A DNA stretch of 64,000 nucleotides from CBDDIP01 sp965229005 (GTDB lineage: Bacteria > Actinomycetota > Acidimicrobiia > Acidimicrobiales > Ilumatobacteraceae): positions 744,001 to 808,000 of the forward strand of contig CBDDIP010000002.1 of NCBI GenBank assembly GCA_965229005.1, given 5' to 3'. The translations under genes were made by a program, and so were the position numbers. The notes below the pieces were generated by a model that saw nothing but the letters and a program-made list of their open reading frames with translations, did no database searches and was not told where the DNA came from. Shown in pieces: positions 1 to 9,342 of the stretch; position 1 is the first letter of the stretch, and each line of letters opens with the position of its first letter.

Positions 1-2
1 CC

Positions 3-761
<759 letters not shown>

Positions 762-780
762 GCGAGGGGACCAACTACCG

Positions 781-1563
781 ATGACCGAGATCCCGGAACA
801 CCTCCTCAAGCGGGCCCAAGCGGCCCGCGACAAGGCTGCGGCAGAGAGCGCCGCCGCCGCAGCTCCGGCGACCCCCGCAGCCGACGAGGCACCGGCGGAT
901 CCGCGCATCCCCGCACACCTGCTGGAGCGCAGTCGCGCCGCCAAGGCCAAGGCCGACGGTGGGACCGCCGAGGCCGGCGGTGGTGCCGTGGCCGTGCAGG
1001 AGCGCGTGGCCAGCGTGGTCGCCGCTGCGCCCACGGGTGGTGGCGTTCCGGTCGGCGCCGGCCCGGGTGGTCACACCCAGCGCTTGCTGACCGTCGTCAA
1101 GAGCGGCTCGATCCAGGACGTGAAGGCCGCCCCGGTGGACAAGGTGCACACCTGGCCGCACCTCCTCGCTGCCGAGTTCGTCGCCGCGCTGATCTGCCTG
1201 GCGTTCACCTTCCTGTTCTCGGTGTGGGTCAACGCACCACTGCTGCAGCAGGCCAACCCGAACCGCACGCCGAACCCGTCGAAGGCGCCCTGGTACTTCC
1301 TCGGCCTCCAGGAACTGCTGACGATGTTCCACCCGATGATCGCCGGCGTCACCATCCCCGGTGTCGGCCTGATCGTGATGATCTTCGCCCCGTACATCGA
1401 CAAGAACCCATCCAACAAGCCCGAAGACCGCAAGTTCGCCACGTCGCTGATGACCGTCCACATGATGTTCTGGGCAGTGCTCGTCATCATCGGCTCGTTC
1501 TTCCGCGGCCCCGGGTTCAACTTCACCCTGCCGTGGCGCGACGGCCTGTTCTTCGAGCTGTGA
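781..1563 (+). CDS. Cytochrome b, C-terminal (subunit IV-like) subunit with repeated N-terminal motif
   Basis: This 260-residue protein supplies the C-terminal helices of cytochrome b, as PetD does in b6f complexes. The family signature is APWYFLGLQELL, which lies on the quinol-oxidation side, followed by three hydrophobic helices. The ATG at 781 is chosen over an in-frame start at 724 because GAGGGGA lies ten bases upstream and the protein begins cleanly there. The first ~120 residues are Ala/Pro-rich and not part of the cytochrome fold. They carry the same amphipathic motif twice: IPEHLLKRAQAARDK near residue 4 and IPAHLLERSRAAKAK near residue 43. The extension is probably cytoplasmic. It sits in one operon with the b6-like gene before it and the Rieske gene after it. 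Confidence 0.9.
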   Translation: MTEIPEHLLKRAQAARDKAAAESAAAAAPATPAADEAPADPRIPAHLLERSRAAKAKADGGTAEAGGGAVAVQERVASVVAAAPTGGGVPVGAGPGGHTQRLLTVVKSGSIQDVKAAPVDKVHTWPHLLAAEFVAALICLAFTFLFSVWVNAPLLQQANPNRTPNPSKAPWYFLGLQELLTMFHPMIAGVTIPGVGLIVMIFAPYIDKNPSNKPEDRKFATSLMTVHMMFWAVLVIIGSFFRGPGFNFTLPWRDGLFFEL

Positions 1564-1573
1564 GGTCCCCATC

Positions 1574-2437
1574 ATGAGCTCTGCTGCCATCATCTCCATC
1601 GCTGTCGGCGTCATCGTCGTGCTCGGTGCCGTCGTGCTGCTCACCGCAGCCCGTCGCACCGACGTGCGCGGTGCCGGTGCCCTCAGCCGCGAGACCCGCC
1701 GTCGCGATCGCGACAACGACATCGACTTGCCCGGCGCACCGACCGGCCGCCAGGTCGAGCGCGCCGCCGTGCAGGCCAACTTCGGCGGCATCGAGAAGGT
1801 CGAGCCCTCGGCGCCCGTCATCTGGGTCCCGCCGGACCGCGAGGCCATTGGCGTCAGCCGTCGCCAGTTCCTCAACCGGGCCAGCGTGTCGCTGATGACC
1901 ACCGGTCTGCTGGCCTTCGCCGCCGCCGGCTTCGTCGCCTTCCTGTGGCCCACGGCGTCCTCGGGCTTCGGTGGCAAGGTCAACATCGGCAAGCTCGACG
2001 ACATCCTCGGCGCCATTCGAAGCAACCAGGGCTTCTTCTACAGCGCCACCGCTCGCGCCCACGTCACGGTGTACCCCACCGAGGCGTTGCCGAAGGCGAA
2101 GAGCGTCGCCAACTACAAGCCACTGCTCAGCGGCATGTCCAACGGCATCGTCGTCCTCTACCAGAAGTGCCCGCACCTCGGTTGTCGTGTGCCGGAGTGC
2201 AAGAGCAGCCAGTGGTTCGAATGCCCGTGCCACGGTTCGCAGTACAACCGCGTCGGTGAGAAGAAGGGCGGCCCGGCACCTCGCGGTATGGACCGCTTCG
2301 CCTTCGCGGTCGGCGGCTCCGGCGACGTCACCGTCGACACCGGCACCGTGTTCCCCGGCCCGCCCATCGGCACCAACACCACCGGTCAAGAAGCGGAAGG
2401 ACCGCACTGCATCGGTGGCGGGGGTGGTCACGGATGA
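1574..2437 (+). CDS. Rieske [2Fe-2S] protein of the bc complex
   Basis: This 287-residue Rieske iron-sulfur protein passes electrons from quinol to the c-type cytochrome. Cluster ligands are visible in CPHLGC (Cys199, His201) and CPCHGS (Cys217, His220), with Cys204 and Cys219 placed for the stabilising disulfide. It has two hydrophobic segments, one at residues 5-24 and one at 108-125. A twin-arginine-like SRRQFLNRA directly precedes the second, which suggests Tat-assisted insertion of the folded domain. The long segment between the helices (30-95) is charged and is an actinobacterial type of N-terminal extension. The stop overlaps the start of the next gene by four bases (ATGA at 2434), implying translational coupling. 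Confidence 0.93.
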   Translation: MSSAAIISIAVGVIVVLGAVVLLTAARRTDVRGAGALSRETRRRDRDNDIDLPGAPTGRQVERAAVQANFGGIEKVEPSAPVIWVPPDREAIGVSRRQFLNRASVSLMTTGLLAFAAAGFVAFLWPTASSGFGGKVNIGKLDDILGAIRSNQGFFYSATARAHVTVYPTEALPKAKSVANYKPLLSGMSNGIVVLYQKCPHLGCRVPECKSSQWFECPCHGSQYNRVGEKKGGPAPRGMDRFAFAVGGSGDVTVDTGTVFPGPPIGTNTTGQEAEGPHCIGGGGGHG

Positions 2438-3531
2438 TCGCCTTGGCAACCACCAGCATCGCGGTGGTCATCGTCGGGCTCATCACCATCGGCTGGGTGA
2501 GCTACTACTTCCTCAACAAGTCGTCGGCCGCGCCCGAGCTGGGCTCGGAGATCGAGCTGGCGGCGAATCGCAAGCCGTACTACGACGACGAGACACTCGA
2601 AGGCCCGCGCCTGGAGCGCATGCAGCTCCTCGGCGTGCTGACCCTGTTCGTCATCGTCATCTCGCTGCCGCTCTACTGGGTGTTCGAGCCTGATCGTCAG
2701 GCCGGCGCCAAGGAGCACAAGGTCCACGAGTTCGAGGGCTGGGGCAAGGAGCTGTTCGAGGTCACCGCCAACGGCGGCTTCAACTGCGCCGGCTGCCACG
2801 GCGGCCTCAACGGCACGGGCGGCAACGCCGCTGCAGCGGTCACCAACCCGGTCACCGGCGAGGTCAAGTCGGTGAACTGGTACGCCCCTGCGTTGAACAC
2901 GGTCTTCTACCGGTTCAGCGTGGAAGAGGTGCGCTTCATCCTCAACTACGGCCGTCCGTTCTCGCCGATGTCGGCGTGGGGCACCATCGGCGGCGGACCG
3001 ATGAACGCACAGCAGATCGACACGTTGATCGAGTACCTCAAGAGCATCCAGCTCGAGCCCGAGGGCTGCCTCGGTGCGGAGTTCCCGACCGATGCCGACC
3101 CGGCCATCTGCGACGGTGCGGCGCTGCCGTCGGACACTCGCGACGAGATCGCCAAGACCGCCGACAACGCGGCCAAGGCACTGGTCGAGTCCGGCAAGTA
3201 CGCCACCGTCGAAGACGCGATGGGCGAGGCGCTGTTCAACCTCAACCTGGCCAGCGGCGCCTACAGCTGCGCTCGCTGCCACACCACGGGCTGGAGCTAC
3301 GGCGACCCCGGCGTGACGGCGCAGGGCGCCCTCGGCTGGAACCTCACCGGTGGCGTCACCAACGTGCACTTCCCGAACGAGGCCGACATGATCGCCTTCG
3401 TCGCCGCCGGTTCGCAGAACGGCAAGAAGTACGGCGTCCAGGGCCAGGGCAGTGGCAAGATGCCCGGCTTCGGTGGTCTGCTCACCGACGAGCAGATCAA
3501 GCAGATCGTCGAATACGTGCGGAGCCTCTGA
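2434..3531 (+). CDS. Di-haem c-type cytochrome of the bc complex
   Basis: This 365-residue membrane-anchored cytochrome has two CxxCH haem sites: CAGCH at residues 118-122 and CARCH at 279-283. Candidate axial methionines follow each site (RPFSPMSAW and GKMPGF). Two N-terminal hydrophobic segments, at about residues 8-27 and 65-84, anchor it, with the cytochrome domains outside the membrane. In other actinobacteria a di-haem cytochrome (QcrC) wires the bc complex directly to the terminal oxidase; this protein probably has the same job, although its anchor is N-terminal. The start overlaps the Rieske gene by four bases and the stop overlaps the next start (TGATG at 3529-3533). Confidence 0.9.
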   Translation: MIALATTSIAVVIVGLITIGWVSYYFLNKSSAAPELGSEIELAANRKPYYDDETLEGPRLERMQLLGVLTLFVIVISLPLYWVFEPDRQAGAKEHKVHEFEGWGKELFEVTANGGFNCAGCHGGLNGTGGNAAAAVTNPVTGEVKSVNWYAPALNTVFYRFSVEEVRFILNYGRPFSPMSAWGTIGGGPMNAQQIDTLIEYLKSIQLEPEGCLGAEFPTDADPAICDGAALPSDTRDEIAKTADNAAKALVESGKYATVEDAMGEALFNLNLASGAYSCARCHTTGWSYGDPGVTAQGALGWNLTGGVTNVHFPNEADMIAFVAAGSQNGKKYGVQGQGSGKMPGFGGLLTDEQIKQIVEYVRSL

Positions 3532-4340
3532 TGAACGCAATGCTGGCCATTTCCTGGGAACCGGAGCTGCGCGGCATCCTCATCGTCATCATCGCGGTGA
3601 CGGTGCTGGTCGGCAGCATCTACCTGATCCTCGGCACCAACGTCGGTGCCCGCCTCGGCTTCCTGATCACGCTGTCGGCGCTCGCCGGCTGGATGTTCAT
3701 CATGGGTGCCATCTGGTGGTCGTACGGCAAGGGCCTCCTCGGCACCGATCCGACGTGGCAACCGGTTGGCGGTCGCACCGTGCTGCAGGAGCCACGAGCC
3801 CTGCGCGAAGCGAACGTGCTGAAGATCACCGTGCCCGACGCCGCCGACCCCACCGACACCGCGCTCGACGTGCAGAGCGCGTTCGTCGACGAGAACTGGC
3901 GTCGCCTCGACGCCGCCGCGCCGCAGTACCAGCAGGCGTTCGCCGCCGCATCCGTGTTCCTCGAGGAGGACGGTGCGCTGGCCGCGGGCGAGTTCACCGT
4001 CGTCAACGTGTTCGACAAGGGTGGCGAGCGCAGTCCGCAGTTCTGGGGCAACAACATCGACTTCCTGGCCTTCTTCCACAAGCCGCACTACTCGGTGGTG
4101 GAAGTGGCGCCGTTGGTGGTGCAACGCGACGAGCCCGGTCGCGCACCGGCCCGTCCGGTGATCGACACCACCCGACCGCACCAGTACATCTACATGATCC
4201 GCGACATGGGCTCGAAGCGACGCCCGGCCGCCTTCATCACGATCGGTTCGCTGATCACGTTCCTCGCGCTCTGCTCGTTGTTGCATCGTCGCGATCGTCG
4301 TGTCACCACCAACCGCGCGCTCGTGGCAGCGAAGGCCTAG
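3531..4340 (+). CDS. Unknown membrane protein between the bc complex and complex I genes
   Basis: I do not recognise this 269-residue protein. It has two hydrophobic helices near the N-terminus (about 13-32 and 38-58), a hydrophilic middle region (about 65-230), and a last helix near 233-252 followed by an Arg-rich tail. The middle region has no haem or iron-sulfur motif but contains the aromatic stretch FWGNNIDFLAFFHKPHY. Its ATG overlaps the cytochrome c stop (TGATG) and its stop lies three bases before nuoA, so it is translated with both complexes. The position suggests a bc subunit, an assembly factor or a supercomplex linker. That is inference from context only. Confidence 0.8.
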   Translation: MNAMLAISWEPELRGILIVIIAVTVLVGSIYLILGTNVGARLGFLITLSALAGWMFIMGAIWWSYGKGLLGTDPTWQPVGGRTVLQEPRALREANVLKITVPDAADPTDTALDVQSAFVDENWRRLDAAAPQYQQAFAAASVFLEEDGALAAGEFTVVNVFDKGGERSPQFWGNNIDFLAFFHKPHYSVVEVAPLVVQRDEPGRAPARPVIDTTRPHQYIYMIRDMGSKRRPAAFITIGSLITFLALCSLLHRRDRRVTTNRALVAAKA

Positions 4341-4343
4341 CGA

Positions 4344-4805
4344 ATGGGGCAGTACCTGCCGGTCGCGTGTCTGATGATCCTCGCCATCTTGTTCGGCGCG
4401 CTCAGCTTCTTCGCGTCCAGGTTGCTCGCCCCCCGTCGGCCGTCGTCGGCCAAGGAAGCCCCGTACGAGTGCGGCATCGTTCCCAGCCGTGAGCCACCGG
4501 AGCGCTTCCCGGTCACGTTCTACGTCGTCGCCATGTTGTTCATCATGTTCGACATCGAGCTGATCTTCATCTACCCGTTCGCCGTCGATCGTCGCTTCCT
4601 CGGGCCGTACGCGTTCTGGGAGATGCTCGCCTTCAGCGTCGTGTTCTTCCTCGCCTTCGTCTACGTGGTGGCCCGCGGCGCGCTCGACTGGGGTCCGGTG
4701 CAAAAGCACCGCCGTCTCGAGTCGGCCGTGTCCGCCGATCGCACGCTGTCGAGCACCATCCGGCGCGTCGGCACCGAGGGACGCATCGAGGAGGACGCGG
4801 CATGA
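4344..4805 (+). CDS. nuoA: NADH-quinone oxidoreductase subunit A (cluster 1)
   Basis: Small three-helix membrane subunit of the complex I arm near the quinone site. The loop signature YECGIVPSREPPERF and the FDIELIFIYPFAV helix are typical, including the loop cysteine whose accessibility marks the deactive state in mitochondrial ND3. At 153 residues it is about 30 longer than usual, because of a charged C-terminal tail after DWGPVQKHRR. It starts three bases after the preceding unknown membrane-protein gene and overlaps nuoB by four bases (ATGA at 4802), so the bc genes and nuo genes appear to form one transcription unit. Confidence 0.96.
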   Translation: MGQYLPVACLMILAILFGALSFFASRLLAPRRPSSAKEAPYECGIVPSREPPERFPVTFYVVAMLFIMFDIELIFIYPFAVDRRFLGPYAFWEMLAFSVVFFLAFVYVVARGALDWGPVQKHRRLESAVSADRTLSSTIRRVGTEGRIEEDAA

Positions 4806-5389
4806 GCTTCGTGCAGAGCATCCGCGACGACGGACTCGGTGGTCTCGACCACAACGTCATCACCGGCAAGATCGAGGACCTCGTCAACTGGGCACGCAGC
4901 CGCAGCAGTTGGCCGGCGTCGTTCGGTCTCGCCTGCTGCGCGATCGAGATGATGGCCACCGGCGCCGCGCACTACGACATCTCGCGCTTCGGCATGGAGG
5001 TCTTCCGCGCATCGCCGCGCCAGGCCGACATCATGATCGTCGCCGGTCGCGTCAGCCAGAAGATGGCGCCGGTGCTGCGCCAGGTGTACGACCAGATGAT
5101 GGAACCCAAGTGGGTCATCTCGATGGGCGTCTGCGCCAGCAGCGGCGGGATGTTCAACAACTACGCCATCGTGCAGGGCGTCGATCAGGTGGTGCCGGTG
5201 GACGTGTACGCCCCTGGTTGCCCACCCACGCCCGAGACGTTGATCCACGCGATCGAGACGCTGCACCAGAAGATCGAGGACGGCGAGCTGATGCGCCGGC
5301 GCACGGAGAGCGGTGCCGGGGCCAACATCCACGTCACCGAGATCCCCGCCGACGTGCAGCCGATCCCGGTGCTGCTGGGGATTCGGTGA
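4802..5389 (+). CDS. nuoB: NADH-quinone oxidoreductase subunit B (cluster 1)
   Basis: 195-residue subunit that carries iron-sulfur cluster N2, the last electron carrier before quinone. The four ligands lie in GLACCAIEM (adjacent cysteines), GVCASSGG and APGCPPTPE. The start overlaps nuoA by four bases, and nuoC begins three bases after the stop. The C-terminus extends about 20 residues past the conserved core. It is 14 residues longer than the cluster 2 paralogue at 33245. Confidence 0.97.
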   Translation: MSFVQSIRDDGLGGLDHNVITGKIEDLVNWARSRSSWPASFGLACCAIEMMATGAAHYDISRFGMEVFRASPRQADIMIVAGRVSQKMAPVLRQVYDQMMEPKWVISMGVCASSGGMFNNYAIVQGVDQVVPVDVYAPGCPPTPETLIHAIETLHQKIEDGELMRRRTESGAGANIHVTEIPADVQPIPVLLGIR

Positions 5390-5392
5390 CCG

Positions 5393-5911
5393 ATGAGCGA
5401 CGCGCCCACCACCGACACCCAGCCCGCCGCGCCTGAACCGCCGCCCACCCTGCACGGGTGCCCGCTCAGCGACAGCCGCGGTCAGACGGTGGTGCACCCG
5501 AGTCGCGACCAGTACGTGAAGCTGGTGCGCACGCTGCTCGATGAGGGCTACACGATGTGCAGCGACCTCACCGCGGTCGACTACCTCAGCTTCCCGCAGC
5601 GCTCGATCGCGGACGGAGTCAGCGGCGAGCGCTTCGAGGTCGTCGTCAACCTCCTGTCGCTGCAGGAGCGCAAGCGCATCCGCATTCGCGTGCAGGTGCC
5701 TGCTGACGACCCGAGCATCGCCTCGCTGTTCGACCTCTACCCCGGGACCGAGGCGATGGAGCGCGAGGTCTACGACATGTTCGGGATCACCTTCACCGAC
5801 CATCCCGACCTGACGCGCATCCTGATGCCCGAGGACTGGGACGGCCACCCCCTGCGCAAGGACTACGACCAAGGTCGCATCCCCGTGCAGTTCAAGGAGG
5901 CCAACTCGTGA
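5393..5911 (+). CDS. nuoC: NADH-quinone oxidoreductase subunit C (cluster 1)
   Basis: 172-residue 30-kDa-type subunit of the peripheral arm, encoded separately from nuoD. The family signature is clear: EREVYDMFGITFTDHPDL then GHPLRKDY near the C-terminus. The first ~25 residues are Pro/Thr-rich and poorly conserved. The gene overlaps nuoD by four bases (GTGA at 5908). It has no cofactor of its own and helps hold NuoD and NuoB around the quinone pocket. Confidence 0.96.
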   Translation: MSDAPTTDTQPAAPEPPPTLHGCPLSDSRGQTVVHPSRDQYVKLVRTLLDEGYTMCSDLTAVDYLSFPQRSIADGVSGERFEVVVNLLSLQERKRIRIRVQVPADDPSIASLFDLYPGTEAMEREVYDMFGITFTDHPDLTRILMPEDWDGHPLRKDYDQGRIPVQFKEANS

Positions 5912-7245
5912 CCGACATCGTCGACACGATTCGCGCCGGCAACGAGCCGGAGCAAGGGCTCAAGCCGCGCAGCGAGCTGACCGCGCGCGAACTGCTGCGC
6001 GAGGTCGGGTCGGTGCTGCGGATGAGCGAGGCCGAGGCGGCCAAGCTCGGCGACATCCCCGTCGATCCCTCCGAGGATCAGACGATGATCATCAACATGG
6101 GGCCACAGCACCCGAGCACGCACGGCGTGCTGCGGTTGATGCTGGAGCTCCAGGGCGAGACGGTGCTGCGCTGCAAGCCGATCATCGGCTACCTGCACAC
6201 CGGGATGGAGAAGACGGGCGAGGCGCTGACGTACATGCAGGGCGGCACGAACGTGACGCGCATGGACTACGTCAGCCCGTTGAACAACGAACTCGTGTTC
6301 TCGATGGCCACCGAGAAGCTGCTCGGCATCGAGGGCGACATCCCCGAGCGCGCGGTGTGGATGCGCATGCTGCTCAGCGAGCTCAACCGGATGAGCAGCC
6401 ACCTGCTCTTCCTGGCGACGAACGGCATGGACATCGGCGCGGTCAGCATGATGATCTACGGCTGGCGCGAGCGCGAAGAGGTGCTGCGCTTCTTCCAGAA
6501 GGTCACCGGCCTGCGGATGAACCACAACTTCATCCGCCCGGGGGGCGTCGCCGCCGATCTGCCGGACGGTTGGCGCGACGACGTGCTGTTCCTGCTGGAC
6601 ACGATCGAGCCGCGGCTCGAGGAGTACGACGTCTTGATGACCGGTCAGCCGATCTGGCGCGACCGTCTGCAGGGCGTTGGCGTGATCACCGAGCAGGAAG
6701 CGGTGGCCCTCGGTTGCACCGGCCCGATCCTGCGCAGCACCGGCCTGGCGTGGGACCTCCGCCGCGACCAGCCGTACCTGCACTACGACGAGATGGAGTT
6801 CGACGTGATCGTCGGCTCCTACGGCGACGCCTTCGACCGCTACGCCATCCGGCTCAACGAGGTGCGCGAGAGCATGCGCATCGTCCGTCAGATCCTCGAT
6901 CGCATGCCCACGGGCGACTATCGCATCCAGAACAAGAAGGTGACGCCGCCACCGCGGGCGCGCATCGACGAGTCGATGGAAGCGCTGATCCACCACTTCA
7001 AGATCTTCACCGAAGGCTTCAAGGTGCCCGAGGGCGAGGTCTACGTGGCCATCGAGAGCCCGCGTGGTGAGATCGGTTGCTACATCGCCAGCGACGGATC
7101 GGCCACGCCGTACCGCATGCACGTGCGTGCGCCATCGTTCGTCAACATCCAGGCGCTGCCGCACATGATGCGCGGCGGCCTCGTCGCCGACGCGGTGGCG
7201 ATCATCTCGTCCGTCGATCCTGTGCTCGGGGAGGTCGACCGTTGA
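5908..7245 (+). CDS. nuoD: NADH-quinone oxidoreductase subunit D (cluster 1)
   Basis: 445-residue 49-kDa-type subunit forming most of the quinone-binding cavity next to cluster N2. Conserved blocks include GPQHPSTHGVLRL and, at the C-terminus, the SVDPVLGEVDR end. A 60-residue N-terminal extension precedes the conserved core. The start is GTG overlapping nuoC. The residue matching the methylated arginine of mitochondrial NDUFS2 is threonine here (YLHTGMEK, Thr98), unlike the cluster 2 paralogue. The stop overlaps the TTG start of nuoE. Confidence 0.97.
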   Translation: MTDIVDTIRAGNEPEQGLKPRSELTARELLREVGSVLRMSEAEAAKLGDIPVDPSEDQTMIINMGPQHPSTHGVLRLMLELQGETVLRCKPIIGYLHTGMEKTGEALTYMQGGTNVTRMDYVSPLNNELVFSMATEKLLGIEGDIPERAVWMRMLLSELNRMSSHLLFLATNGMDIGAVSMMIYGWREREEVLRFFQKVTGLRMNHNFIRPGGVAADLPDGWRDDVLFLLDTIEPRLEEYDVLMTGQPIWRDRLQGVGVITEQEAVALGCTGPILRSTGLAWDLRRDQPYLHYDEMEFDVIVGSYGDAFDRYAIRLNEVRESMRIVRQILDRMPTGDYRIQNKKVTPPPRARIDESMEALIHHFKIFTEGFKVPEGEVYVAIESPRGEIGCYIASDGSATPYRMHVRAPSFVNIQALPHMMRGGLVADAVAIISSVDPVLGEVDR

Positions 7246-7829
7246 GCCGTCTCAGTGATGCCAACGTCACGATCGCGCGGGAGATCATCGGGCGCTTCCC
7301 GCGTTCGAAGAGCGCGCTGATCTCGTTGCTGCACCTCGCCCAAGAGCAGGACGGCTACGTCGCCGAGGATGCGATGGCGCACATCGCCGATCTGCTCGGC
7401 ATCACCAGCGCCGAGGTCTACGGCACGGCGACGTTCTACGAGATGTTCAAGTTCGAGCCGGTCGGCAAGTACTGCATCAACGTCTGCACCGGCATCTCCT
7501 GCCACCTGCTCGGCGCATGGCAGTTGCTCGAGCACGTCGAGGAGTCGTTGGGTGTGAAGTCCGGTGGTACCACCGCCGACGGCCTGTTCACCGTGGAGAG
7601 CGTCGAGTGCATCGCCGCCTGCACCGAGGCCCCGGCCCTCAGCGTGAACTACCGCTACCGCTACACGGTGACCGGTGCCGACGCCGATCAGCTGATCGAC
7701 GATCTCCGCAACGAGCGCTCCCGCGACGAGTTCCCGGTGCACGGCACGCTCGCCCGCGTCCGCCAGCGCACCCCCGACAACTGGGCCAACACCGGCAAAG
7801 ACGCACAAGCCGTGGTGGACGCGCGATGA
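7242..7829 (+). CDS. nuoE: NADH-quinone oxidoreductase subunit E (cluster 1)
   Basis: 24-kDa-type subunit with one [2Fe-2S] cluster, part of the NADH-oxidising module. The four ligands lie in CTGISC and VECIAAC. The TTG at 7242 is chosen as start: it overlaps the nuoD stop and has GGGGAGG at 7228-7234 seven bases upstream, whereas longer in-frame starts would run deep into nuoD. The product is 195 residues, longer than the usual ~165 because of a tail after the cluster domain. After its stop comes a 118-nt gap, the only sizeable gap in this operon. Confidence 0.95.
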   Translation: MSRLSDANVTIAREIIGRFPRSKSALISLLHLAQEQDGYVAEDAMAHIADLLGITSAEVYGTATFYEMFKFEPVGKYCINVCTGISCHLLGAWQLLEHVEESLGVKSGGTTADGLFTVESVECIAACTEAPALSVNYRYRYTVTGADADQLIDDLRNERSRDEFPVHGTLARVRQRTPDNWANTGKDAQAVVDAR

Positions 7830-7947
7830 GGATGGACCAAGTGATGCCAGACTGTGATCCGCAACATCGAGCCATGGTGAGCGCCGAAGCTTGCGGAGGC
7901 AGCGAACACGGCAGGCCGTCAGGCCATATGAGAACGGTCGATGCTCG
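7830..7947. other. Gap between nuoE and nuoF with partial dispersed repeat
   Basis: This 118-nt stretch breaks an otherwise overlapping operon. Positions 7901-7916 (AGCGAACACGGCAGGC) match the core of the dispersed repeat found at 20560, 30246 and 55099. A TATGAG box at 7927-7932 could serve as an internal -10 element for nuoFG, but no matching -35 is obvious. No long hairpin or ORF of interest is seen. Confidence 0.5.
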
Positions 7948-9342
7948 ATGAGCGATACGCCGAACTCGTACCTCGTGCCGGGGCTCGTGCCGACGGGGCC
8001 GAAGTTGATCACGTCGCGCTTCGATCAGGCCGACGGGTACACGTACGACGGGTACGTGAGCACTGGCGGGTACGTCGCGCTGCGCAAGGTCCTCACGTCG
8101 ATGACGCCCCAGCAGGTGCACGACGAGGTGAAGGCCAGCGAGATGCAGGGCCGCGGCGGCGCCGGCTTCCCGGCCGGCACCAAGTGGGGCTTCCTCCCGC
8201 CGACCGTGTTCCCGCGCTACCTCGTCATCAACGGCGACGAGAGCGAGCCCGGCACCTACAAGGACCGCAAGCTGATGGAGCTCGATCCGCATCAGCTGAT
8301 CGAGGGCATCGTCATCGCCGCCTTCGCCGTGGGCGCCGCGCAGGCGTTCCTCTACGTGCGCGGCGAGATGGCACTGGCCCAGGAGCGGCTGGCGCAAGCG
8401 CTCAACGACGCCTACGCCAACAAGCTCGTCGGCAAGAACATCCTCGGTACCGACTTCTCCGTCGACATCGTCCTCACCTGGGGCGCCGGCGCGTACATCG
8501 TCGGTGAGGAGACGGCGCTGATCGAGAGCCTCGAAGGCGAGCGCGGCATGCCGCGTCTGAAGCCGCCGTTCTTCCCGGCCAGCAAGGGCTTGTACATGCA
8601 GCCGACGATCGTCAACAACGTCGAGACGCTGAGCAACCTCCCCTGGATCGTCAACGAGAGCGGCCAGTCGTTCAAGGAGCTCGGCGCTCCGACGAGCACG
8701 GGCATGCGCCTGTTCGCGGTGAGCGGTCACGTCGAGCACCCGGGCGTGTTCGAGGTTCCGAACGGGATCACGACGTTCCGCATGCTGTTCGAAGCACCCG
8801 AGTACTGCGGTGGCGTGCGTCAGGGTCGGGCGGTGAAGGCGTTCATCCCCGGCGGGGCGAGCGCGATGTGGTTCTTCGACGAGCACCTCGACCTCCCGCT
8901 CGACAAGCCCACGATCGACAAGAGTGGGTCCATGCTCGGGTCCGGTGCGATCGTCGTCATGGACGACACCACCGACATGGTCGCCGCGTGCTGGAACGTG
9001 GTGCACTTCTTCGCCAAGGAGAGCTGCGGCAAGTGCACGCCGTGCCGCGAGGGCACGACGTGGCTCGACCGCATCCTCAAGCGCATCCTCAGCGGCACCG
9101 GCCGGCCCGAGGACATCGACCTGCTGTGCGACGTCAGTGAGAGCATCAGCCCCGGCATGGCGTGGCCGCCGCGGCAGACCACCATCTGCCCGCTCGGCCC
9201 GTCGGCGGTCAGCCCGATCGCCTCGGCCGTGAAGCGCTTCCGCCACGAGTTCGAGCACTACATCGAGCACGGCCGTCCGATCGCCGGCGTCGAGCACCTG
9301 CCGATCCACGGCGTGCACCATGGAGCACGGATCTATGTCTGA
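7948..9342 (+). CDS. nuoF: NADH-quinone oxidoreductase subunit F (cluster 1)
   Basis: 464-residue 51-kDa-type subunit that binds NADH, FMN and a [4Fe-4S] cluster. It is the electron entry point of complex I. The FMN/NADH region is visible as GRGGAGFPAGTKWGF and ESEPGTYKDR, and the cluster ligands as SCGKCTPCREG plus a later TTICPLG. The ATG at 7948 (MSDTPNSY) is preferred to an in-frame TTG at 7891, which lies in repeat-like intergenic DNA. The end overlaps the start of nuoG. Cluster 2 has no counterpart. Confidence 0.96.
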   Translation: MSDTPNSYLVPGLVPTGPKLITSRFDQADGYTYDGYVSTGGYVALRKVLTSMTPQQVHDEVKASEMQGRGGAGFPAGTKWGFLPPTVFPRYLVINGDESEPGTYKDRKLMELDPHQLIEGIVIAAFAVGAAQAFLYVRGEMALAQERLAQALNDAYANKLVGKNILGTDFSVDIVLTWGAGAYIVGEETALIESLEGERGMPRLKPPFFPASKGLYMQPTIVNNVETLSNLPWIVNESGQSFKELGAPTSTGMRLFAVSGHVEHPGVFEVPNGITTFRMLFEAPEYCGGVRQGRAVKAFIPGGASAMWFFDEHLDLPLDKPTIDKSGSMLGSGAIVVMDDTTDMVAACWNVVHFFAKESCGKCTPCREGTTWLDRILKRILSGTGRPEDIDLLCDVSESISPGMAWPPRQTTICPLGPSAVSPIASAVKRFRHEFEHYIEHGRPIAGVEHLPIHGVHHGARIYV

